A DNA stretch of 64,000 bases from Shinella kummerowiae. Its GTDB lineage: Bacteria; Pseudomonadota; Alphaproteobacteria; Rhizobiales; Rhizobiaceae. The translations under genes and the position numbers were made by a program. The stretch lies in contig NZ_WUMK01000010.1 in NCBI RefSeq assembly GCF_009827055.1, positions 124,001 to 188,000 on the forward strand, written 5' to 3'. Each line of letters starts with the position of its first letter. The first letter of the stretch is position 1. A model generated the notes under the pieces. That model saw only the letters and a list, made by a program, of their open reading frames with translations. It was not told where the DNA came from and searched no databases. Below, one piece after another: positions 25,946 through 35,660 of the stretch.

Positions 25946-27229
25946 TTACCCCTTTCGCTTGAGACGGGCCATCAGGATCACGGTCGTAACCGCGCCGATG
26001 AGGCAGATGGCGGCAATATAGCTGAAGTAGAACTGGTATCCGGCAAGGCCTGGATAGCGGTCCGAAAGATAGCCGTTGACCAGCGGCAGATAGGTATCCG
26101 GTGCATAGCCGACGAGCGAGATGATGCCGATGGCAAGGCCGGTGACGTGGGGTGGCACGTTGCAATCGTCGAGGATCGCCCAGTAGAGCCCGCGGATCGC
26201 ATAGGTCAGCAGACCGACGAAGAGGATGAGGCCAATCAGTACCAGTGTCGAGCCGGTGCCGGGCAACAGGACCATACCCATCAGGCTCGCCGCCGAAAGC
26301 AGGAAGGCGATGAGCAGCACGCGACCCTTCGAATAACGGTCGCCGAGGAAACCGCCGCCGATGCCGCCGACCGGGCGCAGCCAGAGTTTCAGCATGGCGA
26401 TGAAGCCGGCCATGGCGGCGGAAATGCCGAACCCGCCTTCTTCCAAGTAGGCCGAGAAGCTGTAGGTGGCGAGAAAGACGTGGTAGCCGCAGAAGATGAT
26501 GGCGGCGACCAGCCAGATTTCGGGGATGGAAAGCAATGCTTTGACGTCGGAAAGGAAGCTGGTTTCACGCACCTTGCGTTCCCGCGTCGCTGTAGTCGTT
26601 GTGTCCGGTTTGGAGACCACAAAATAGACCAGACCGACGATGATGCAGGTGATGGCATACATCAACACAACGTCGCGAAAACCGCTGGCGAGCCCGGCAC
26701 CGCGCGTTTCGGAAACGAAGACGAAGAGGGCGATCGCGACGCTGGCGAGCAGCGCTTCGACGAGGCCTCGCCCGCCATCAAGGATGCCGAAGAAGCGCCC
26801 CTGTTCGTCCGCATGGGCGATGAGGTTGACCTGTTTCAGCGTCGCCGCCCAGAAGGTGAGGCCCGTCGTGACGCCGAATCCGCAATAGATGGCGATGAGC
26901 GCGCTGTAGCCTGGCAGCGTTGCATACCACAGGCCAAGAAGGCCGGTGCCGACCATGGAGAAGAGAATGAGCAGGCGTGGCTGCACGCGGTCGGCCAGCC
27001 AGCCGCTCGGCAGGTAGCAGACGAGGAAGGCGGTGCCGAGGATCGAATAGAGCACGCCGAGGTCGATATTCGTCAGGTGCAGCACCTCCAGCATCGTCGT
27101 CTGGTAGGATTGGCGCAGATAGAGGATCGGATAGATCGCGCCGGCGGCGATGACGATCAGGGCAAGCTGCAGATAGCGCCCGCGTTCGCCCACGGCCGTC
27201 GCGGCAGCGGGTTCAAGGGTGGTGCTCAC
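25946..27229 (-). CDS. MFS transporter
   Basis: The 427-residue protein has 12 predicted membrane spans and the usual cytosolic loops between spans 2-3 (GWLADRVQPR) and 8-9 (GGFLGDRYSKGR). It starts with GTG at 27229, preceded by GAGGAGGAG, a strong ribosome site. Overall it recalls organophosphate/anion- and sugar-acid-type symporters. It is in the operon with GMC, enolase-superfamily and aldehyde dehydrogenase genes and is the likely importer of their substrate. Confidence 0.88.
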   Translation of the reverse strand: MSTTLEPAAATAVGERGRYLQLALIVIAAGAIYPILYLRQSYQTTMLEVLHLTNIDLGVLYSILGTAFLVCYLPSGWLADRVQPRLLILFSMVGTGLLGLWYATLPGYSALIAIYCGFGVTTGLTFWAATLKQVNLIAHADEQGRFFGILDGGRGLVEALLASVAIALFVFVSETRGAGLASGFRDVVLMYAITCIIVGLVYFVVSKPDTTTTATRERKVRETSFLSDVKALLSIPEIWLVAAIIFCGYHVFLATYSFSAYLEEGGFGISAAMAGFIAMLKLWLRPVGGIGGGFLGDRYSKGRVLLIAFLLSAASLMGMVLLPGTGSTLVLIGLILFVGLLTYAIRGLYWAILDDCNVPPHVTGLAIGIISLVGYAPDTYLPLVNGYLSDRYPGLAGYQFYFSYIAAICLIGAVTTVILMARLKRKG

Positions 27230-27280
27230 GGTGTTCTCCTCCTCGCCGGCCCTCTTGGGCCGGCCGGTCGATAGGGTGGA

Positions 27281-28705
27281 TCAGTGTTTCAGGATGACGA
27301 GGCGGGTCTGGGTGAATTCCAGCATGCCGTGTTTGCCGTCGTCGCCGCCGAGGCCGGATTTCTTCCAGCCGGAATGGAACCCCTGGTAGGGATCGGCCGG
27401 GAAACGGTTGATATAGAGTTCGCCAGCCTCGATGGTCGCGGCGGCGCGCATGGCCTTGCGGTAGTTTTCCGTGAAGAGCACCGAGCTGAGGCCGAACTGG
27501 TGGTCACTCGCCAGTGCCAGCGCATCGTCGAATTCCGCATAGGAGAGCACGGCGAGTACCGGACCAAACACCTCCTCGCGCACGATCTCCATGTCCTGGC
27601 GGCAACCGGAAAGAAGCGTCGGCGGATAGAAGTAGCCATCGCCCTCCGGCAGGTACCCGCCGGCCTCGACGGTGGCACCCTCAGCGCGGGCGCGCTCCAC
27701 CATGGCGTGGATGCGCTGGCGCGATGTCTCATTGGCGAGCGGGCCCATGCGGGAGGCATCCTGCGAACGGTTGCCGAAGGCGCGGGCCGAGAAGGCCGCC
27801 TTGAGCTTGACGAGCAGGTCATCGTGTACGCTCTCATGCACATAGAGGCGCTCGGCACTGGTACAGACCTGGCCGCAATGCGTGGTTTTCGCGGCAACGA
27901 TGGCCGCAGCCACGGCGTCGATGTCCGCATCCGGCTCGACGATGACGGGCGTCTTGCCGCCGAGTTCGAGCGAGGGTTTCGCGATGTTGGCCTTGCAATA
28001 GTCGAGCACGATCTGGCCGGCGCCGACGCTTCCGGTCAGCGTGATCATGCCGACCGCCGGCTGGGTGGAGAGCACGCGGGCGACGTCGTGATCCATGGTC
28101 AGGATGTTGATGAGGCCGGCCGGGAGATCGGCGTCCAGCACCGCTTCGGCAAAGACCAGCGCGGAGGCCGGCGTGTTATTGCTTGGCCGCACGACGACGG
28201 TATTGCCGGCAATCAGCGCCGGCGCGATTTTTCGCACCAGCGTGTAGATGGGGTAGTTGAAGGGGATGAGGCAGGCGACGACGCCGATCGGCTCGCGGCG
28301 CAGGAGAAGCGTTTCGGCGGCATTGTCGCTTTCGATGACCTCTCCCTCGATGCGGCGTGCCCATTCGGCGTGGTAGCGCATCAGTTCAACGCCGTAGACA
28401 ACCTCGCTGGTCGCGTCCGCCAGGCTTTTGCCGGATTCGGCGGCGAGTGCCGTACCGATCCGCTCGGCGCGCTGGATGAGGGTATCGGCAAGACGCCGCA
28501 AGGCATTGCCGCGCTCGATGGCAGGAAGGGCACGCCAGGCGTGCTGCGCTGTCCGGGCGGCATCGACGGCGGCGATCACATCGGCCTCGCTTGCCGCGGG
28601 CACGGAGGTGAAGACCTCTCCCGTCGCCGGGTTCCTGACATCGATTCTTTTGGGAGAAGACGCTTCGACGAAACGGCCGGCGTAGAAATTGCGATACTCG
28701 CTCAT
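27281..28705 (-). CDS. Aldehyde dehydrogenase (AldA/lactaldehyde type)
   Basis: The 474-residue NAD(P)-dependent enzyme carries the Glu motif ELGGKTPVIVE, the catalytic Cys in GQVCTSAERLYV, and IPFNYPIYTLVRK in the cofactor domain. Length and motifs match glycolaldehyde, lactaldehyde and succinate-semialdehyde type enzymes. ATG 28705 is preferred over GTG 28711, which is too close to the GAGGTGAG site. It is the first gene of the operon reaching the GMC gene at 23101. It likely oxidises the aldehyde made by the GMC enzyme to an acid for the enolase-superfamily member. Confidence 0.92.
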   Translation of the reverse strand: MSEYRNFYAGRFVEASSPKRIDVRNPATGEVFTSVPAASEADVIAAVDAARTAQHAWRALPAIERGNALRRLADTLIQRAERIGTALAAESGKSLADATSEVVYGVELMRYHAEWARRIEGEVIESDNAAETLLLRREPIGVVACLIPFNYPIYTLVRKIAPALIAGNTVVVRPSNNTPASALVFAEAVLDADLPAGLINILTMDHDVARVLSTQPAVGMITLTGSVGAGQIVLDYCKANIAKPSLELGGKTPVIVEPDADIDAVAAAIVAAKTTHCGQVCTSAERLYVHESVHDDLLVKLKAAFSARAFGNRSQDASRMGPLANETSRQRIHAMVERARAEGATVEAGGYLPEGDGYFYPPTLLSGCRQDMEIVREEVFGPVLAVLSYAEFDDALALASDHQFGLSSVLFTENYRKAMRAAATIEAGELYINRFPADPYQGFHSGWKKSGLGGDDGKHGMLEFTQTRLVILKH

Positions 28706-28860
28706 GGTCACTCACCTCGGCGGGCCGCCGGTCGGAAGAGACGGGGCGGCCGAAGGAGAGAACCTTGACAATCGACGGGACGGCCTCTCTCCCTAGCCGT
28801 TCGCTATGCGCCACCAAATGCGCTTGGGCGAGAATGCACAAACGAGTAATTTTCGGGTGT

Positions 28861-28881
28861 AGCATTCCCCGAAGGAATGCT
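28861..28881. terminator. Hairpin after the LysR gene
   Basis: AGCATTCC (28861-28868) and GGAATGCT (28874-28881) form a perfect 8-bp stem with a CCGAA loop, six bases past the LysR stop on the minus strand. No T-run follows, so termination strength is uncertain. Confidence 0.45.
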
Positions 28882-28887
28882 TGCGCT

Positions 28888-29781
28888 TCAATCAGCGGCC
28901 TCCCGCAATAGCCAAGCGCGAAAAGCCTGGACATTGGGTGGGATGGCGGTCTGCGGGCGGGTGACGAACCAGTAGGATTCATGCCCCTCGACCGTGATGT
29001 CGAAGAGCTGTTTCAGCGTTCCCGTCCGAAGGTCACTTGCCACCATGGAACGGTCGGCGATGGTGATGCCAAGCCCGCAGCGCGCAGCCTCGATGGCAAG
29101 ATCCAGCACATCGAACTCCAGCCCCCGGTTGGTGTCGAGTTCGGGAAATCCGGCGGCATCCAGCCAGTGCCGCCAGGTGCGGTAGCGCTGGTCGGGCGAG
29201 GCCAGCACATGCAGGAAGGTGAACTGCGCGAGGTCGCCGGGCGTGGCGAGCAGCTTTCCTTCAAGCAGCGACGGTGCGGCGACAACGATGTGCCTCTCGC
29301 TCATCAGAAGGCTGGAATCGAGCGTCGGCCATTCGCCGTCGCCGAAACGGATGGCGCAGTCGAGCAGGCCCCGTTCGGCGAGTGTATCGGCAAGCGCGGT
29401 GCCGATGCTGATATCGATCTCCGGCAGGCTGGCCTTGAGGCTCGCCAGCCGCGGCACCAGCCAGCGCTTGGCAAAGGTCGGCGGCACGTTGATCCGGAGC
29501 CGGTTGTGGTTCTGTTTTTCGGCAATGCCGCGCAGCGACATCTCGATGTTGTGAAACGCCTGCTGGATGGTCTCGAGCAGTGCTGCACCTGCGGGTGTCA
29601 GTTCGAGCCGGTGGTGGCGGCGGATGACCAGCGCCTCGCCGACTTCGTCCTCGAGATTCTTGATCTGTTTGCTGACGGCGCTCTGCGTCAGGTTCAGCCG
29701 CTCGGCCGCCCGCGTGAAACTGCGGGTCTGGCCGACCACCTCGAACACCCGCATTGCCGATAACCCGGGAAGCCTTCGCAT
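28888..29781 (-). CDS. LysR family regulator, GcvA-like
   Basis: The 297-residue protein has an N-terminal winged helix (RSFTRAAERLNLTQSAVSKQIKNLED) and a periplasmic-binding-like effector domain (RINVPPTFAKRWLVPRL). The start at 29781 (MRRLPGLSAMR, typical for the GcvA subgroup) has GAGAGGG closely upstream; in-frame ATGs at 29814 and 29811 lack a ribosome site. It is divergent from the lyase operon at 29980 and directly upstream of the aldehyde dehydrogenase operon, so it could control either or both. Confidence 0.88.
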   Translation of the reverse strand: MRRLPGLSAMRVFEVVGQTRSFTRAAERLNLTQSAVSKQIKNLEDEVGEALVIRRHHRLELTPAGAALLETIQQAFHNIEMSLRGIAEKQNHNRLRINVPPTFAKRWLVPRLASLKASLPEIDISIGTALADTLAERGLLDCAIRFGDGEWPTLDSSLLMSERHIVVAAPSLLEGKLLATPGDLAQFTFLHVLASPDQRYRTWRHWLDAAGFPELDTNRGLEFDVLDLAIEAARCGLGITIADRSMVASDLRTGTLKQLFDITVEGHESYWFVTRPQTAIPPNVQAFRAWLLREAAD

Positions 29782-29979
29782 GACCCTCTCGAATGATGTT
29801 GCGTCCGCCATCATACGTGAAGATCGCCGGCAGGATAGCCGGTCGGGAGGCGGCAAAACGACAGAGGCAAGACCGTACGACTGATATGAGTTTTAGGAAT
29901 GACCTCTGCGCGATAGTCGTTTGTCAGGCATCGCCGAATACCCGATCTATGCGCCCCGCTGGAGAGGAGAACGGCATTC

Positions 29980-31353
29980 ATGATCCCAGACCATCCCCCG
30001 ACCCGTCAGGAAGTCGACAGTATCGGCGCGTATGCTGTGCCGGCGTCGGCGCTCTACGGTATTCAGACGCAGCGGGCGGTCGAACTCTATCCGCTCGGCG
30101 GCGCTGCGCGGTTCTCCGACTACCCGCTGCTGCTCGACGGCATGCTGCAGGTCAAGAAGGCGGCGGCGCGCACCAATATCGAAACCGGCGCAATCGAGGC
30201 GGCCCTCGGCGAGGCGATCATCCGCGCGGTCGACGGTCTCTTGGCCAAGCCCCGTCCCGAGGCTTTCCCGGTTCACGCCTTTCATGGCGGCGGCGGAATT
30301 TCGTTCAACATGAACATCAACGAAGTGCTGGCCAACATCGCCAACGCCGAAAGTTTCAGCGCGGCCTATGGCAGCTACGCACCGATCCACCCGAACGACC
30401 ATGTCAACCTCAATCATTCCACGGCCGATTGCCTTTCGACCGCCTGCCACATCGCAGCGCTCACCGCTTTCGAAGGACTTTCCAAGGAAATTGAAGGGCT
30501 TGCGGCCGATCTCGACCGGCTTGGCGCTGAATGGGCGCCGCTGCGAAAACTCGCCCGCACCTGCCTTCAAGACGCGGTGGACATCGGTTTCGAAGACTAT
30601 CTCGGCGGCGTCGCCGCCTGCCTGCGCATCAATCTCGCGCGTGCCGCACAGGATGCCGAGAGGCTGCGCCACATCAGCCTCGGTGGCAACATCATCGGTC
30701 GTTCCAACGATTGTGATCCTGACTTCTTCACGCACATCATTCCCGTCCTGAACGGGCAACTTGCAAAAGCCGGCTTCTCTGCAGAGCTTACGCGCACCGA
30801 AAATCTCTTTGCAGCCTCGCAGGCGCATGACCGTCTCGTGGCGCTTGCCGGATCGCTCGATCAGACCGCGCGCACGTTAATCCGCTTCGCTAAAGACCTG
30901 CGGCTGATGGCATCGGGCCCGCATGGCGGCTTCAGCGAGATCCGCCTGCCGGCGGTGCAGCCGGGATCGTCGGCCATACCGGGCAAGGTCAACCCGACGA
31001 TCCCGGAATTCATGGTGCAATGCGGCATGATGGCCTGCGGCCGTGCGGCCGCGGTGGTCATGACCGCAGATCATGGCGAAATGGACTATAACCCCTGGGA
31101 AGCCGTGGTCATCACCGGCCTTCTCGACATGATCGCCGTCCTGAAAGCGGGGGTTTCTACCCTCCGGCGCAACTGCGTGGAAGGCATGCGTCCCGACGTG
31201 GCGCGCAATACCGACAATGCCACCAGCCTGCTGCCGTCGCTGATCCGGCTCAAACAATTAAAGGGCTACAGCCATGCCTCCTTCGTCGCCAAGGAGGCGG
31301 CGGGTGACCTTGCCTTCGTGCGCCGCAAGGTGGCCGAAGCTGAAGCCGGTTGA
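29980..31353 (+). CDS. Aspartase/fumarase superfamily lyase with divergent active site
   Basis: The 457-residue protein has the class II fumarase/aspartase layout, including YGIQTQRA, FNMNINEVLANIAN, HPNDHVN, LARTCLQDAV and the loop signature GSSAIPGKVNP (residues 329-339, Ser and Lys336 kept). Several substrate-contact positions differ from aspartase. GTSTNMN reads GISFNMN (Ile107, Phe109), QSTND reads HSTAD (Ala149), and RTHLQDA reads RTCLQDA (Cys195 in place of the conserved His). It should eliminate an amine, alcohol or larger leaving group from a succinate-like substrate, but not simply aspartate or malate. It heads an operon with two oxidoreductases and a dipeptide-type importer. Confidence 0.85.
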   Translation: MIPDHPPTRQEVDSIGAYAVPASALYGIQTQRAVELYPLGGAARFSDYPLLLDGMLQVKKAAARTNIETGAIEAALGEAIIRAVDGLLAKPRPEAFPVHAFHGGGGISFNMNINEVLANIANAESFSAAYGSYAPIHPNDHVNLNHSTADCLSTACHIAALTAFEGLSKEIEGLAADLDRLGAEWAPLRKLARTCLQDAVDIGFEDYLGGVAACLRINLARAAQDAERLRHISLGGNIIGRSNDCDPDFFTHIIPVLNGQLAKAGFSAELTRTENLFAASQAHDRLVALAGSLDQTARTLIRFAKDLRLMASGPHGGFSEIRLPAVQPGSSAIPGKVNPTIPEFMVQCGMMACGRAAAVVMTADHGEMDYNPWEAVVITGLLDMIAVLKAGVSTLRRNCVEGMRPDVARNTDNATSLLPSLIRLKQLKGYSHASFVAKEAAGDLAFVRRKVAEAEAG

Positions 31354-31387
31354 TCCTTTCCATACCCACTCTCTCCCAAAACAAGGC

Positions 31388-32893
31388 ATGAAGGACATGT
31401 TGCAGGAAACCGAACGCGCCTGGGCTCAGCGCTGGCTGACCGCGGAAAAGAAGCAGTATATCGACGGCGAATGGGTTCGCGGCGCGGGCGCCGATTGGAA
31501 GGTGATGAACCCGGCGACCGGTAAACCGCTTTGCACAATCCCGCTTGCCGATGCCGACCAGGTCGAAACCGCGGCAGTCGCCGCCAACCGCTGCCATCGC
31601 AGCGAGGTGTGGAGCCGCAAGACCTCGCGCAAAACGCGGGCGGATCTGCTCAACGCCATCGCCCGGTTGATCCGTGAGAATGTCGAGAAACTTTCGCTGT
31701 TGGAATCGCTCGCCAACGGCAAGACCTATGCCGAGGCGCTGGTCGACGACATCCCGACCTGTGCCGATATCTTCGAATATTATGCGGGCTGGACCGACAA
31801 GTATTACGGCGAGGTCTCTCCGGTCGAGGACGGCTTTCTGAACTTCACCTCGAAGGAGCCGGTCGGTGTGTGCGCCCTCATCGCACCGTGGAATTTCCCG
31901 CTCTACCAGGCGAGCCTTAAAATCGCGCCGGCGCTCGCCATGGGCAACACCGTGGTGATGAAGCCCTCGGAATTCACCCCGCTTGCCACGCTCTATCTCT
32001 TCGAGTTGATCGACCGCCATCTCGACCTGCCGAAGGGCCTGTTGAACCTCGTGCTCACCGATGGCGAGGCGGCCAACCACCTCACGCTGAGCCGCAACGT
32101 GCACAAGGTTTCCTTCACCGGCTCGACGGTGGTCGGCCGCAAGATCGTGCAGAATTCCGGCGTTTCGAACCTCAAGGCCGTGACGCTGGAACTCGGTGGC
32201 AAGTCGCCCTGCATCTTCTTCGACGACACGCCGAACCTCGATGCAGCGATCGACCGCGCCTTCACCGTGATGTTCTCGCACAAGGGCGAAAAGTGCTCGG
32301 AGCCGACGCGCTTCCTCATCCAGAAGGGCATCTACGATTACGTCATGGAACGGCTGATCGCCAAGGCGGAGGCCGTGCGCTGCGGCGATCCGCTGGCGGC
32401 GGAAACCCAGCAGGGTCCACAGTGCAACGAGGCGCAGTTCCGTCGCATCATGGATTACATCGAGATCGGCAAAAACGAGGCCGAGCTTGTCGCCGGCGGT
32501 TGCCACGACCGCGCGGGCGAAAACGCCGCCGGCCTTTTCATTCGCCCCACCATCTTCTCCAACGTGCCGCAGACCGCCCGCATCGTGCAGGAGGAGATTT
32601 TTGGGCCCGTGCTTTCCTGCACGCCCTTCTCGACGGCGGAAGAGGCGGTGACGCTTGCCAATGATACGGCCTATGGCCTCGCCGCCGGCGTCTATACCGG
32701 CAATGTGACGCTGGCGCACCGCATGGCTGAACGGCTCGATGCCGGCATGGTCTTCGTCAACCGCTACGGCTGCTACGGGCTGTCCAGTCCCTTCGGCGGC
32801 TTCAAGGAAAGCGGCTGGGGCAAGGAAATGGCCGTGCACTCGCTCTCCTCCTACACCCGGACCAAGGGCGTCTGGGTCTATTTCGGCGACTGA
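31388..32893 (+). CDS. Aldehyde dehydrogenase (betaine-aldehyde type)
   Basis: The 501-residue enzyme has ALIAPWNFPLYQASLKIAPA, the Glu motif LELGGKSPCIFFDD, the Cys region SHKGEKCSEPTRF with the catalytic Cys in GEKC, and QEEIFGPVLS. Length fits the ALDH9/betaine-aldehyde group. I chose ATG 31388; ATG 31397 is an alternative and the open frame extends into the lyase gene. It follows the lyase by 34 bp and likely oxidises an aldehyde released downstream of the lyase step. Confidence 0.9.
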   Translation: MKDMLQETERAWAQRWLTAEKKQYIDGEWVRGAGADWKVMNPATGKPLCTIPLADADQVETAAVAANRCHRSEVWSRKTSRKTRADLLNAIARLIRENVEKLSLLESLANGKTYAEALVDDIPTCADIFEYYAGWTDKYYGEVSPVEDGFLNFTSKEPVGVCALIAPWNFPLYQASLKIAPALAMGNTVVMKPSEFTPLATLYLFELIDRHLDLPKGLLNLVLTDGEAANHLTLSRNVHKVSFTGSTVVGRKIVQNSGVSNLKAVTLELGGKSPCIFFDDTPNLDAAIDRAFTVMFSHKGEKCSEPTRFLIQKGIYDYVMERLIAKAEAVRCGDPLAAETQQGPQCNEAQFRRIMDYIEIGKNEAELVAGGCHDRAGENAAGLFIRPTIFSNVPQTARIVQEEIFGPVLSCTPFSTAEEAVTLANDTAYGLAAGVYTGNVTLAHRMAERLDAGMVFVNRYGCYGLSSPFGGFKESGWGKEMAVHSLSSYTRTKGVWVYFGD

Positions 32894-32926
32894 TCCTCCC
32901 AACATTCCATCCGAAAGTCTGAAAGA

Positions 32927-33964
32927 ATGCAGTATATCCGTCTCGGCCACTCCGGCCTCAAGGTTTCCAGGCTCTGCCTCGGCACGATGAACATGGGCTC
33001 CAAGAACTGGAAGCCCTGGATTTTCGATGAAGGTGAAAGCGAGCCGATCATCGGCCATGCGCTCGACAACGGCGTGAACTTCATCGACCTTGCCGACTTC
33101 TATTCCGCCGGCGCGGGCGAGGAAGTGGTGTGCAACGTACTGCGCCGTCTGACGCGTCGCGAAGAGCTGATCATCACCACCAAGCTCGGCTATGCGATCG
33201 GCAAGGGCGTCAACAATGGCGGCCATTCGCGCAAGCATGTCTTCGAGGCGATGGACGGCTCGCTGACGCGCATGAAGAGCGATTATGTCGACATCTATAT
33301 GCTGCATTATTTCGATACGGAGACCCCGGTCGAAGAGACCATGGAGGCGATGAACGACCTCGTGCGGGCCGGCAAGGCACGCTACATCGGCGTCTCCACC
33401 ATGTTCACCTGGCAGTTCGCCAAGATCCTGAAGGTCTGCGAAAAGCACGGCTGGGCCCGCCCGATCAACATGCAGCTCCAGCTCAACTGCGCATACCGCG
33501 AGGAAGAGCGCGAGATGATCCCGTTCTGCGTGGATCAGGGCGTCGGCGTTTCGGTGTTCAGCCCGTTGGCGCGCGGCATCCTGACCAACGACATGAACTC
33601 GATCCGCAACCAGACGGATTTCTTCACCGCCGAAATGTACAACGACCGAGCCTCGCGCGATATCGCCCTCTCGGTCGCCCGCGTCGCCGAGGCGCGCGGC
33701 GTCACCCCGGCGCAGATAGCGCAGGCCTGGGTTCTCGGCAAGCCGGAGATCTCCTCCATGCTGGTCGGCGCCGATACGAAGGCGCAGTTCGACAGCGCGC
33801 TCGCCGCGCTTTCGACCGCGCTCGATGCCGACGAAATCTTCGAGATCGAGCGCAACTACACGCCCTGCGACCTCATCAACGACTACACCACCGGCAAGCG
33901 CTTGCCGCGCGAGCCGCGCCCGGCCGCCGGCCGTTTTGCGGCACCCATGGCCGCGGTCGCCTGA
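32927..33964 (+). CDS. Aldo/keto reductase
   Basis: The 345-residue TIM-barrel NADPH oxidoreductase has the catalytic set visible: Asp and Tyr in NFIDLADFYSAGAGEE, Lys in IITTKLGY and His in IYMLHYFD. The C-terminal cofactor helix region includes SSMLVGADTKAQ. Family members act on aldehydes and sugars. It lies 33 bp after the aldehyde dehydrogenase gene and 28 bp before the binding-protein gene. Confidence 0.9.
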   Translation: MQYIRLGHSGLKVSRLCLGTMNMGSKNWKPWIFDEGESEPIIGHALDNGVNFIDLADFYSAGAGEEVVCNVLRRLTRREELIITTKLGYAIGKGVNNGGHSRKHVFEAMDGSLTRMKSDYVDIYMLHYFDTETPVEETMEAMNDLVRAGKARYIGVSTMFTWQFAKILKVCEKHGWARPINMQLQLNCAYREEEREMIPFCVDQGVGVSVFSPLARGILTNDMNSIRNQTDFFTAEMYNDRASRDIALSVARVAEARGVTPAQIAQAWVLGKPEISSMLVGADTKAQFDSALAALSTALDADEIFEIERNYTPCDLINDYTTGKRLPREPRPAAGRFAAPMAAVA

Positions 33965-33992
33965 AGGCATTTCTGACAAAGGGAGAGGAAAC

Positions 33993-35594
33993 ATGAAGGA
34001 TTACAAGACACTCAGCGGCGCGCCGCTTCATCCCGAGGCCAAGGCGCTGACGAAGCGCCTGGCGGAGGGCCAGATCGACCGGCGCGGATTCCTGCGCGCC
34101 ATGGCCTGGCTTGGCGTCGCCGTTGGCGGTGCCAGCATGCTCGGCGGCAAGGCATTGGCTGAGGAGGCGCCGAAGGACGGCGGCACACTGCGCTTTGCCT
34201 GCCAGATCCAGGAAATCACCGATCCGATGATGACCAACTGGATCGAGGCCTCGAACCTCTTCCGCAACAGCCTCGAATTCCTGACCTATGTCGACGAGAA
34301 CAACATCACACATCCCTATCTGGCCAAGAGCTGGACGCCTTCGGCGGACCTCACGGTCTGGGATTTCGAACTGGATGAACGCGCCAAATGGTCGAACGGC
34401 GACGCTTTCCAGCCGGAAGACGTGATCTTCAACATCGAGCGCTGGATCGCTCCGGATTCGCAAAGCTCGAACAAGACCGCCTTCGGTGCCATCTCGCGCG
34501 TCGAAAAGACGGGCGACCATGGTGTGCGCATCACGCTGTCGCGGCCGATGGCCTCGCTGCCGGAGCAGCTCTATTCCTATACCTGCCCCATCGTGCACCG
34601 TGGCTTCAAGGGGAATTGGCCGGCCGACCCGGTCGGAACTGGCCCCTTCGCGCTGGTCAGCCACGAGGTCGGCCGCCAGTCCGTCTTCCGCAAGCGGCCG
34701 GATTACTGGGGTACGCCCGCACGTCTCGACGAGATCCAGTATATCGACCTCGGCCCGGATGTGACGACGCATCTCGCGGCGCTCTCCAGCGGCCAGGTGG
34801 ATGTCATCTACCGCGCGACTATCGCCGAATATGACCTGATGAAGTCGCTGCCCAACCTCCAGATTCTCTCGGTCAAGGGCGCCAACACCATCGTGCTGCG
34901 CATGCAGGTCGACCAGAAGCCGTTCGACGACATCCGTGTCCGCCAGGCCGTCGTCTTGGCCGCCAACAACCAGCAGATGCTGGATATAGCCTATCGCGGG
35001 CAGGGCGACCTCGGCGCGAACTACCATGTCTCACCCACCCAGGCCGATTATTTCTCCCTGCCGCCGATAGCGCGCGACGTGGAAAAGGCCAAGGCCTTGC
35101 TCGCCGAGGCCGGCCATGCCGATGGTATCGATATCGAGCTGACGCTCGGCAACACCCAGGGCAAGTGGGAACAGGACACCGCGCAGGTGTTGCAGCAGAA
35201 TCTCGCCGAGGCGGGGATCCGGCTGAAGCTCAATGTGTTGCCCGCGTCGCAATACTGGCCGATCTGGAACAAGGTGCCCTTTGGCCTGACCTTCTGGGCA
35301 CATCGTCCGCTCGGCACTATGACGCTGGACCTCGCCTACCGCTCGGGCGGCTCGTGGAACGAGAGCCGTTTCGCCAGCCCCGAATTCGACGCTGCGCTGG
35401 ACAAGGCGATGGCCGTGGTCGATCCCGAGGCGCGCAAGGTCGCCATGCAGGAGGTCGAACGCATCCTGCAGGACAATGCCGTGATGGTGCAGCCGTTCTG
35501 GGCCGAACGTCTCAGTGCGGCGGCCGAGAAGGTACGCGGCTTCGTGCTGCACCCGTCGGACTATTTCCGCATGGACGGCGTCTGGATCGCCTGA
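33993..35594 (+). CDS. ABC transporter binding protein, family 5 (oligopeptide type), Tat signal
   Basis: The 533-residue protein begins with a twin-arginine signal (IDRRGFLRAMAWLGVAVGG), unusual among DppA-type proteins, which are mostly Sec-exported. The mature part starts APKDGGTLRFACQ and has the family 5 layout with YDLMKSLPN and a C-terminal lobe. ATG 33993 has GGGAGAGGAA upstream. Family 5 proteins bind peptides, but also nickel, opines, chelators and sugars. The lyase next door makes a carboxylated amine-like ligand attractive, as an inference. Confidence 0.9.
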   Translation: MKDYKTLSGAPLHPEAKALTKRLAEGQIDRRGFLRAMAWLGVAVGGASMLGGKALAEEAPKDGGTLRFACQIQEITDPMMTNWIEASNLFRNSLEFLTYVDENNITHPYLAKSWTPSADLTVWDFELDERAKWSNGDAFQPEDVIFNIERWIAPDSQSSNKTAFGAISRVEKTGDHGVRITLSRPMASLPEQLYSYTCPIVHRGFKGNWPADPVGTGPFALVSHEVGRQSVFRKRPDYWGTPARLDEIQYIDLGPDVTTHLAALSSGQVDVIYRATIAEYDLMKSLPNLQILSVKGANTIVLRMQVDQKPFDDIRVRQAVVLAANNQQMLDIAYRGQGDLGANYHVSPTQADYFSLPPIARDVEKAKALLAEAGHADGIDIELTLGNTQGKWEQDTAQVLQQNLAEAGIRLKLNVLPASQYWPIWNKVPFGLTFWAHRPLGTMTLDLAYRSGGSWNESRFASPEFDAALDKAMAVVDPEARKVAMQEVERILQDNAVMVQPFWAERLSAAAEKVRGFVLHPSDYFRMDGVWIA

Positions 35595-35660
35595 ACGAAA
35601 CGGCCGTGCGCTTGCTGCGCTCGGCCGTCTGATTGCTTGGGTGGAAGAGGGGGAGAAACA

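Noticed and set aside
24782-27274. 830-codon open frame on the plus strand
   Set aside because: It lies fully antisense to the enolase-superfamily and MFS genes, which have clear families; the predicted protein has low complexity and no motifs.
29793-30494. 233-codon plus-strand frame before and inside the lyase gene
   Set aside because: It overlaps the lyase in another frame and has no recognisable domain.
31250-33994. 914-codon open frame on the minus strand
   Set aside because: Antisense to the aldehyde dehydrogenase and aldo/keto reductase genes; composition is typical of a shadow frame.
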